NCBI GenBank assembly: GCA_024276815.1
Contig: JAJRWM010000229.1
Span: 1-9,360 of the forward strand
DNA: 9,360 nucleotides
DNA from: a bacterium
Lineage (GTDB): Bacteria; JACRDZ01; JAJRWM01
Direction of reading: 5' to 3'
The notes under the pieces are model-generated. The model saw only the letters and a list, made by a program, of their open reading frames with translations. It did no database searches and was not told the DNA's origin. A program made the translations under genes and the position numbers. Each line of letters begins with the position of its first letter. The first letter of the stretch is position 1. Below are positions 1 through 4,992 of the stretch, piece after piece.

Positions 1-1264
1 CGGCGTCCAGGCCTTCAGCTTTCCCTTTTTTATCCAGCAACATCACACCTAAAACGCGCTCTTTGGAACTAAGCGGCGCCACGGCGAAATCATCAAGTTC
101 CAGGAGTTCACCAAGAGCTTTGGGGATCAGGGCGGCTAAGTCCTTGCGGCAACAATGAAAAGTAAATTCCTTGAGGTAGGAGCGGACTAGGATGTTTTTA
201 TTGTTTTTAACCAGCCGGAATCTGCCAATCCGGCTGAGAAAGCCCTCGGGAGAACTCTGGTTGGGCTGGGGGAATCCCCAGCCGGCGACTGGTTCAAGAT
301 AGCTGTTACCGGGATTGGCCAGGAATAACAACATGCGGGAAATATTGAGATGATCGGCGAGTTTCAGAAAGGCGATTCTGGCCATTTCCGCCAGTTCAAT
401 AACCCCGGAAATCTCCTGCAGGGCCTGGGTTACGGCCAGCCACTCCCTATCCGAAAACAGAACATTATCGCCGGCCCGCTTCATCTCGCCCTGCCGTGAA
501 ACCAGAAGTTTATTGGAAATCTCCAGTTCTTCCATGTTTTGCTGCAACATTTTCTTCAATTCGATTTTTTCCACGGTTTGCTCAACCAGGTTACTCAGGG
601 TAATCAAAAAATGCTGGCTTTCGTTATCGATAGCGGTTGTTTTCGGCCCAAAATCAGCCCACAACATACCGACGCCGGGGAAAAGGCCGCAGTCCAGGCA
701 AGCTTCAATCTTTTTCTTCTGATGTTCGACTGCCGGGGGGAGATATTTTTTATTCAGACTCTTACTATCGCCCGCGGAGGAACTGAAGATCAGGCATTCA
801 TCTTTGCCACCCCGCTTAAAATTCCAGCACTCCCGCAAATCACCGCCTTTTTTCAGCGGCGCTAACATAAAAGACTGATAGGAAATACCTTCGAGCAGGC
901 GTTGATCGAAATCCGTAATCATCTGTTCTTTTTCGCTGTTTTTAAAATTAAAAACAAAGGGTTGCATACCTAAAAACACCCTGGTAAACAGACTGTCCCC
1001 GCGGTACAGGGAAATTTTAAAGTTTTCCAGGTGACGCTCGTCAACATTGACCGCCGACACCGGTGCCAACACGGCCTTGTCCGGCTGGAGACGAAAAAAG
1101 ATTACTCTTTTAAAGCCCAGATTATCATGTACTTTTTGGGGTAATTTTTCGAAAAGCTGTTCCACGTCAGTCGCTAACTGGTATTCCTGGGAGAGATTAA
1201 GCAGAAACCTGATTTTACGGTTATCGAGTTCTTTGTCTTTTAACTGTTTCCTAACAACTTTCAT
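1..1264 (-). CDS. GAF-domain sensory protein, C-terminus cut by window edge
   Basis: I translated the reverse strand by hand: the frame is open from an ATG at 1264 to the left edge (421 codons, no stop), so the C-terminal part is missing. Residues about 15-235 look like a first GAF domain, ending in the typical LWADFGP strand and a helix that continues into a probable coiled-coil linker (about 215-262, rich in E, K, L and Q). Residues about 273-421 look like a second GAF domain, with strands around RMLLFLANP and FAVAPLSS and LGVMLLDKKG near the end. The first GAF contains a cysteine-bearing insertion: C146-W147, C157, then C189-x2-C192. No signal peptide or membrane segment is visible, so it is probably a cytoplasmic sensor. 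The usual output after two GAF domains would be a histidine kinase, GGDEF or HD-GYP module, which cannot be seen here. The ATG overlaps the end of hisE by 14 bp, suggesting one transcript and coupled translation. The GAF assignment rests on pattern recognition; the ligand is unknown. Confidence 0.8.
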   Translation of the reverse strand, partial: MKVVRKQLKDKELDNRKIRFLLNLSQEYQLATDVEQLFEKLPQKVHDNLGFKRVIFFRLQPDKAVLAPVSAVNVDERHLENFKISLYRGDSLFTRVFLGMQPFVFNFKNSEKEQMITDFDQRLLEGISYQSFMLAPLKKGGDLRECWNFKRGGKDECLIFSSSAGDSKSLNKKYLPPAVEHQKKKIEACLDCGLFPGVGMLWADFGPKTTAIDNESQHFLITLSNLVEQTVEKIELKKMLQQNMEELEISNKLLVSRQGEMKRAGDNVLFSDREWLAVTQALQEISGVIELAEMARIAFLKLADHLNISRMLLFLANPGNSYLEPVAGWGFPQPNQSSPEGFLSRIGRFRLVKNNKNILVRSYLKEFTFHCCRKDLAALIPKALGELLELDDFAVAPLSSKERVLGVMLLDKKGKAEGLDA

Positions 1265-1571
1265 CGGTTTTACTCTTCGCGATATGTCGTTTTTCCAGTT
1301 CCTCCAGAATCCTGCCGGGCGGGATTTCATGCCAGCCCAGAACCAACAACGAGTGGAACCATAAATCGGCCATTTCCCAGACCAGTTCGTCCTGGTCGTC
1401 ATTTTTGGAAGCGATAATCACTTCCCCGGCTTCCTCCGCCAGTTTTTTCAGGATCCGGTCGCTGCCCTTTTTAAACAAGTCGGCAACATAAGAGCCGGCA
1501 GGAAGGAGCTGTTTTCGTTCCAGAATCAGCTCATAAAGCTCGTTGAAGGAGATTTCTTTTTTGTTTGTCAA
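1251..1571 (-). CDS. hisE: phosphoribosyl-ATP pyrophosphatase (HisE)
   Basis: The 106-residue product matches the usual size of stand-alone HisE, the all-alpha NTP-pyrophosphatase that hydrolyses phosphoribosyl-ATP to phosphoribosyl-AMP and pyrophosphate, the second step of histidine synthesis, in the cytoplasm. The metal-binding signature of the HisE/MazG fold is visible: E46-E47-x2-E50 in a helix, then E66-x2-D69 in the next. The segments ELYELILERK, PAGSYVADLF, GSDRILKKLAEEAGEVIIA and WEMADLWFHSLLVL are typical of HisE rather than general MazG. The start is TTG (1569-1571): upstream codons in frame offer no ATG or GTG before the spacer, and only a weak purine stretch precedes it. No hisI or other his gene lies beside it; the next gene downstream is a GAF sensor that it overlaps. 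MazG-type housecleaning activity is the main alternative but less likely. Confidence 0.9.
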   Translation of the reverse strand: MTNKKEISFNELYELILERKQLLPAGSYVADLFKKGSDRILKKLAEEAGEVIIASKNDDQDELVWEMADLWFHSLLVLGWHEIPPGRILEELEKRHIAKSKTDESC

Positions 1572-1800
1572 ATCAGAGACCCATCTGTTAAAAACAATAT
1601 TTTAAAACACGTTGTTAAAGACTAACCGCCCGCGGGAAGTGGTTCCTCCGGGCATAAGACAGCGTAACTCACAGCAGGTAAACGCAGAAGGTTGCCGAGA
1701 TCGTTAACATTACGAGTGATCCACTCTTCGCCGCGGGGACAGATTGCTTGTCGTTAGCGGGCGCTACCAGCCGGGGAAGAAACCGGTTAAAAATTTTGCC

Positions 1801-1990
1801 TGTTAACGCTTCATACCCGCCAGCGCTAACATTTTCGTGGTCTTCCCCCCGCTTCCCCCAAATTCTAATTAAATATACCATTTTTTCTTCGCTGGGGAAA
1901 CGATTTTTTATCTTAACTTTTTCACTCCACCGGAAGACAAGGGAGCATGGTGTTTTACGTTATAGCGGTTAGCAGAGTGAAGCGTTAACA
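1801..1990. repeat. long-spaced 13-bp inverted repeat TGTTAACGCTTCA
   Basis: TGTTAACGCTTCA at 1801-1813 is the exact reverse complement of TGAAGCGTTAACA at 1978-1990, with 164 bp between the arms. Inside them a second, shorter pair (GCTAAC near 1825-1830 and GTTAGC near 1968-1973) sits in the same nested orientation, so the arms could form a long stem or hold paired sites for a dimeric regulator. Related words occur nearby (CGTTAACATT near 1702, CGTTAGCGGGCGCTA near 1752). The repeat is seen directly; a function is inferred. Confidence 0.5.
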
Positions 1991-2025
1991 AAGACCGCGG
2001 GCGCGAACTTATCTTCCCAATAACT

Positions 2026-2047
2026 TTGACATGGTTTAAGTTATAAT
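2026..2047 (+). promoter_or_regulatory. candidate promoter elements of the glycosyltransferase gene
   Basis: A perfect TATAAT (2042-2047) lies 9 nt before the ATG at 2057, and a perfect TTGACA (2026-2031) lies upstream. The spacing between the two is only 10 bp, too short for a normal sigma-A promoter, so they probably do not work as a pair; the hexamer 17 bp upstream of TATAAT (AATAAC) is poor. If TATAAT is a true -10 box, transcription would start around 2053-2057, at or next to the ATG. Confidence 0.4.
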
Positions 2048-2056
2048 AGCTTCGTT

Positions 2057-3808
2057 ATGCGAAAAACCGCCAAATTCCTTCTCCTTTTCGTTTTATTCTT
2101 CGCTTTCATTCTCAGGTTACGGCATTTGGGTTGGGGCTTCCCTGATTTCCTGGAAGATACGCTCTCAGTTGATTTTTTACGGGATTTCTGGGGAGTTTAC
2201 AGTGGTCGGTTTAATTTTCGTCCCTTCAGGTATGACTGGTCGCCTTTTTACTACTATCTGGTATTTGTTGTCCAGTACCTTTATTATCTGGGGGGCCGGC
2301 TGAGCGGCCACTTCGCCGACTTAACCGCTTTGCGGCTGGAGTGGGTCTTCGCGCCGGCCAACCTCTATTACCTAGGACGCCTGGTCTCGGTGGCTTTCGC
2401 GACCGCCACTCTGGGCGTTATGTACCGGCTGGGGCGGCTGTTATTTAATACCGGCGTCGTGTTGCTGGGCGTACTGTTTTTCTCCCTTGATCCCATCTTT
2501 TTACGCTATTCGCAAACCATGCAGAGTGACGTACCCCAGCTTTTCTTCTTCCTGCTGGCCGGTTATTTTATAATACTGATTCAGCGGGAAGGTCAATCAA
2601 AGAACTATCTTTACGCCGGCATCGCGATCGGATTGGGTGCCGCCACTAAGTACACGCCGATAATTTTAATGGTCCCGGCTCTTCTGGCCCATTACCAGAG
2701 AGCGAAAAAACATGACGAAGCTTTAATCTCAGGCAAAGCGGTAGGCCTGATTCTTTTACCGTTTATCGTGTTCGCCTGCGCCGTCCCCTACGCCCTGCTT
2801 GATCCGGCCAACTTCCTCAACTGGGTCAGCTACCAGATATATCATCTGCGAAGCGGTCACTTTACCAACCGTTCGAGATGGCTGTTTCCCGGAATTGGCC
2901 CGCAACACTGGCAGCTGAACGCGTTGATTTTACTCAGCGCGCTTTACTTCACGGCCAAGAGAAAAAAGAGTTCCCTTTTATTCCTTTTCATCCCGTTGCT
3001 GTATTACCTGTTTATTATCAAAAACGCCACCGTTTTCGATTACTATTTGCTGCCCATCTATCCCTTCTTCTACCTGTTACTCGCTAACGGAATCAGCGCG
3101 CTGGCCGCCGTGACAGCCTCCCGGGTAACCAGCCAGGGCCGCAAAACTTTTCAGGCGGCGATGATGCTTGTCTTCTCAGGATGCTTGCTCTTCCCCTTGC
3201 TTAAAGCGGATATTCAATACCTGCGCGCTAAAGAACAAAAAAACACCTACACGCTGGCCCGGGAGTGGATTGAAAAAAACATTGCGGGCAGAACGCTTTT
3301 AATCAGCGAGATCCCGCCGCCGCCGGTCAGGGAATATCGGGTTGTTTCCTATATTGTACGCTCGCCGGCTTTCGAGAAGTCCCTGCCTGAACTACTGCGC
3401 CGGCTGGCCCGGAAACCAATTTACCATATCCAGATGATGAAAATAAACACCTCTTCCCCGGGTGATAACGCCGAGCTGTATGAACTGGACAACTACCGGC
3501 TCTTCCCCTATTTCATTGTCAACTATAACGTTGCCGCCCGCTACCTGAAAGAACCGGCCCAATACCCCGTCCAGAACAGGTTTTATCAGGAGTTGGCCAA
3601 TGAATTTCAGCAAGCGGCCCGCTTTGTTCCCGGAAACGAACTGGAGCCGGAAATTATCATCTATAAAAACCCCCACCCCGATTTAACCACCTCCACCCCC
3701 CTGGCGAGTGTGAGGACTTTTAAAAAGGTTCAAAAAGAGTACCGCCAAAAGCTTGATACAATCAGGAGTTACCTGGCAGCTCGCAATATCAGCGCTCAGG
3801 CTCTCTGA
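2057..3808 (+). CDS. GT-C family membrane glycosyltransferase (PMT/ArnT-like)
   Basis: The 583-residue product has about 11 hydrophobic segments, at roughly residues 5-22, 63-80, 106-124, 131-148, 161-176, 185-212, 226-247, 286-300, 306-322, 329-354 and 365-384, then a soluble C-terminal part of about 200 residues. This fits the GT-C fold of dolichyl-/polyprenyl-phosphate-sugar transferases (PMT_2/GT39/GT83-like), which move a sugar from a lipid carrier onto protein or lipid outside the membrane. Family-like motifs are the acidic first loop (E33-D34 and D39 in place of the usual DE pair), SQTMQSDVP with D158, the GLGAATKYTP segment with K198, and DYYLLPIYPFF before the last helices. The ATG at 2057 is chosen because it yields a charged start followed by the first membrane helix; the next Met is residue 122. 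No Shine-Dalgarno sequence precedes it. Donor and acceptor are unknown. No linked sugar-biosynthesis gene is present; the giant secreted protein nearby is a conceivable but unproven acceptor. Confidence 0.8.
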   Translation: MRKTAKFLLLFVLFFAFILRLRHLGWGFPDFLEDTLSVDFLRDFWGVYSGRFNFRPFRYDWSPFYYYLVFVVQYLYYLGGRLSGHFADLTALRLEWVFAPANLYYLGRLVSVAFATATLGVMYRLGRLLFNTGVVLLGVLFFSLDPIFLRYSQTMQSDVPQLFFFLLAGYFIILIQREGQSKNYLYAGIAIGLGAATKYTPIILMVPALLAHYQRAKKHDEALISGKAVGLILLPFIVFACAVPYALLDPANFLNWVSYQIYHLRSGHFTNRSRWLFPGIGPQHWQLNALILLSALYFTAKRKKSSLLFLFIPLLYYLFIIKNATVFDYYLLPIYPFFYLLLANGISALAAVTASRVTSQGRKTFQAAMMLVFSGCLLFPLLKADIQYLRAKEQKNTYTLAREWIEKNIAGRTLLISEIPPPPVREYRVVSYIVRSPAFEKSLPELLRRLARKPIYHIQMMKINTSSPGDNAELYELDNYRLFPYFIVNYNVAARYLKEPAQYPVQNRFYQELANEFQQAARFVPGNELEPEIIIYKNPHPDLTTSTPLASVRTFKKVQKEYRQKLDTIRSYLAARNISAQAL

Positions 3809-3903
3809 GTTCCCCCCCTTCAGTACTTTTCCGAACCAGCTTTAAGCACGATTTTTCCCTTTCCTGATCTTTCCGGCGGTTAAGAGCACCCGCCAAACTA
3901 CTT

Positions 3904-3935
3904 TAACTCACTGTCATACAAGCTTTCATGAGTTA
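3904..3935. promoter_or_regulatory. inverted repeat, possible operator of the sigma-like gene
   Basis: TAACTCA (3904-3910) and TGAGTTA (3929-3935) are perfect reverse complements separated by 18 bp, placed 46 bp before the start codon of the helix-turn-helix gene. The spacing of half-site centres (about 25 bp) does not equal a whole number of 10.5-bp turns exactly. It could be a regulator site, possibly autoregulatory; this is inference from position and symmetry only. Confidence 0.3.
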
Positions 3936-3968
3936 TGGCACACCTCCTGCCTTACTTAGGAAAAAACC

Positions 3969-3974
3969 GGAGGT
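3969..3974 (+). promoter_or_regulatory. ribosome binding site GGAGGT
   Basis: A near-consensus Shine-Dalgarno GGAGGT ends 6 nt before the ATG at 3981, fixing that start. It contrasts with the absence of any such site before the glycosyltransferase. Confidence 0.85.
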
Positions 3975-3980
3975 TTCAAC

Positions 3981-4331
3981 ATGAAAGAATACAGTGAGAT
4001 TTACGCTAATTTCAATGAAGTACAGATGGACCCCATGCTTATGGATTGCTTGTTTTGCCGGGAGGATAACCTTTTCTTCCAGCATCCGGGGTTGACCAAA
4101 CCGCTGAGCGACCGGCAAAAAAAAGAACTTATCGTGGTCATAAAAGACATCATCGCCAACAATCTGACCCAATGCCAGCGGGAAACCGTTGAGCTGTATT
4201 TCTTTTATCAGAAAACAGAAACCGATATCGCTCAAATCCTCAACCGGCACCAGACGACCATCAGCCAGCATTTACGTTACGGCTTAAAAAAGATCAGGAA
4301 AATATTAACTAAACGGGGACTGATGGAATAA
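3981..4331 (+). CDS. small sigma-70 region 4-like helix-turn-helix protein
   Basis: The product has 116 residues. Residues about 42-108 resemble sigma factor region 4: a helix around LSDRQKKELI and NLTQCQRETVELYFF, then TETDIAQILNRH and QTTISQHLRYGLKKIRKIL, which match the classic pattern of helix, turn and basic recognition helix with S/T-x-S/T-x-x-QHL. Regions 2 and 3 of a full sigma factor are absent, so it is not a complete sigma; related small proteins are anti-/co-sigma or phage-type transcription regulators. The N-terminal 40 residues are acidic and carry a C23-x2-C26 pair, plus C65 in the helix. The gene stands alone between a membrane transferase and a repeat element; its stop codon overlaps the first base of that repeat. 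The start is well supported by the GGAGGT site. Targets are unknown. Confidence 0.75.
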   Translation: MKEYSEIYANFNEVQMDPMLMDCLFCREDNLFFQHPGLTKPLSDRQKKELIVVIKDIIANNLTQCQRETVELYFFYQKTETDIAQILNRHQTTISQHLRYGLKKIRKILTKRGLME

Positions 4332-4487
4332 AGCAAATTACGAGGTAAAGCAAGGATATTGGGAACCCCGACTTTTACGCCGAAGGCGAATTGGCTGAAG
4401 CGGCACGCTTCTTTCCTGGCATGCCGTGCGAGCGGTCCAGGCGCTAAAAACTTTAATTCGCCTGTCGGCGATAAAGCAAGAGGTAAA
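4328..4487 (+). repeat. structured dispersed repeat, copy 1
   Basis: The core at 4374-4416 matches 4824-4866 at 40 of 43 positions. Left arm 4378-4392 (CGCCGAAGGCGAATT) pairs with right arm 4455-4470 (AATTCGCCTGTCGGCG) apart from one bulged base. Inside are a GAAGC/GCTTC hairpin (4397-4411) and a CCTGG/CCAGG hairpin (4415-4419 with 4437-4441), giving a branched fold. ATAAAGCAA flanks the element directly at 4328-4336 and 4471-4479, each followed by GAGGTAAA (after 5 extra bases on the left). This resembles a small non-coding mobile repeat (MITE/REP-like) or a structured RNA. The open frame 4359-4565 across it is not credible as a gene. Confidence 0.7.
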
Positions 4488-4576
4488 ACCTTGTTCCGGG
4501 AAAACGTTTCTCTCTTAAAGACAACAGTTACTTGTCAAAAAGATTTGAATGACCCTGTTATCTGACAACAATTAAT

Positions 4577-4604
4577 TTGACATATCGGGACTCTGCGGTA
4601 TAAT
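4577..4604 (+). promoter_or_regulatory. sigma-A type promoter of the tRNA-Leu gene
   Basis: A perfect TTGACA (4577-4582) and a perfect TATAAT (4599-4604) are separated by 16 bp. The predicted start near 4611 gives a roughly 20-nt leader before the mature tRNA at 4631. Two consensus hexamers are expected for a strongly expressed stable RNA. Confidence 0.85.
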
Positions 4605-4630
4605 AACTATTCGTTTTCAGTCGTTTTTAT

Positions 4631-4718
4631 GCCGAAGTGGTGGAATTGGTAGACACGCTAGCTTGAGGGGCTAGTGGAGAGATTCTCCGTGCGGGTTCAA
4701 GTCCCGCCTTCGGCACCA
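4631..4718 (+). tRNA. tRNA-Leu (anticodon GAG), CCA encoded
   Basis: This is an 88-nt type II tRNA. The acceptor stem GCCGAAG pairs with CTTCGGC (4708-4714), followed by discriminator A4715 and an encoded CCA. The D arm contains GGAATTGGTAGAC; the anticodon stem CTAGC/GCTAG closes the loop TTGAGGG, giving anticodon GAG (reads CUC and CUU). A long variable arm (GGAGA/TCTCC) is typical of leucine tRNAs, and the T arm GCGGGTTCAAGTCCCGC is standard. It is transcribed from its own promoter. No duplicate of its 3' end, as an integrated element would leave, is visible in the window. Confidence 0.97.
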
Positions 4719-4769
4719 GGATCGCCGCCGGACAGAGAGCGCATATTCCATTGTTTGTTTTGTATCAAC

Positions 4770-4788
4770 TAGAGCGTTTAACGCTCTA
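4770..4788. other. palindrome TAGAGCGTTTAACGCTCTA
   Basis: This perfect 19-bp palindrome could form a 7-bp stem with a 5-nt loop. It lies 51 bp after tRNA-Leu, where a terminator is expected, but neither strand has a T-run after it, so it is a weak terminator or a protein-binding site. Its core AGCGTTTAACGCT resembles the GTTAACGCT words in the 1572-2056 spacer. Confidence 0.4.
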
Positions 4789-4958
4789 AAGCAAATCACG
4801 ATAAGACAAAACAAAGAACCCCGTTTACGCCGAAGACGAATTAGGTGAAGCGGCACGCTTCTTTCCGGCACCTTCCCCAGATCTATCCCTTTGCTTAGTC
4901 CCGGAATCTATCTATGATTCGCGTAGTCCAAGCGCTGAAACTTTCGTCGGCCAGGCGG
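4787..4958 (+). repeat. structured dispersed repeat, copy 2
   Basis: This is the second copy of the element at 4328-4487. TAAAGCAAATCACGA at 4787-4801 matches copy 1 at 14 of 15 bases; the core 4824-4866 matches at 40 of 43; the tail around 4926-4948 again has GTCCAAGCGCTGAAACTTT. The inner closing stem is kept: GACGAA (4835-4840) pairs with TTCGTC (4943-4948). The G-C pair of copy 1 (4386/4461) is replaced by A-T (4836/4947). The GAAGC/GCTTC hairpin (4847-4861) is identical. The outer stem is less complete and the middle carries a different insert (about 4870-4925). It sits between the tRNA and the 3' end of the giant Kelch gene. Confidence 0.65.
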
Positions 4959-4992
4959 CAAATCAACTGATAGAAAAACGCTCCAATCCGCC

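Larger units (their letters stand above)
1572..2056. other. 485-bp gene-free spacer between divergent genes
   Basis: This stretch separates the minus-strand hisE unit from the plus-strand glycosyltransferase. Short open frames exist on both strands (1669-1881 minus, 1748-1972 plus), but they overlap each other, lack good ribosome binding sites and resemble no family I know. The spacer is rich in GTTAAC/GTTAGC-like words and inverted repeats, listed separately. Near 1629-1654 there is a GC-rich imperfect hairpin (outer GCCCG/CGGGC, inner GGAA/TTCC). It should contain the promoters for both directions. I searched by eye for a T-box signature that could explain a histidine leader and did not find one. 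Confidence 0.6.
3809..3980. other. spacer between glycosyltransferase and sigma-like gene
   Basis: The spacer holds a short GC hairpin (GGCGG at 3875-3879 with CCGCC at 3890-3894, 10-nt loop) without a following T-run, so it is a poor terminator candidate. Further on are an inverted repeat and a strong RBS, listed separately. No clear -35/-10 pair could be chosen by eye. Confidence 0.4.

Noticed and set aside
513-865. Two overlapping plus-strand open frames
   Set aside because: They are antisense to the GAF protein, whose reading frame is continuous and has recognisable domains.
1047-1364. Plus-strand open frame of 105 codons
   Set aside because: It is antisense to both hisE and the GAF gene start and resembles nothing known.
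1572-1680. T-box or histidine leader ahead of hisE
   Set aside because: No TGGNACCGCG-type T-box sequence and no run of histidine codons was found on the minus strand.
3392-3676. Minus-strand open frame within the glycosyltransferase gene
   Set aside because: It is antisense to the conserved coding frame; no ribosome binding site or family resemblance.
3933-4271. Minus-strand open frame opposite the sigma-like gene
   Set aside because: The plus-strand gene has a strong RBS and a clear helix-turn-helix; this is its shadow.
4359-4565. Plus-strand open frame of 68 codons
   Set aside because: It lies over the structured repeat, starts at a non-ATG codon without an RBS, and the sequence is explained by inverted repeats.
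4631-4718. tRNA as integration site of a mobile element
   Set aside because: No second copy of the tRNA 3' end and no integrase gene is seen in the window.
4671-4871. Minus-strand open frame of 66 codons
   Set aside because: It runs through the tRNA gene antisense and through repeat copy 2.
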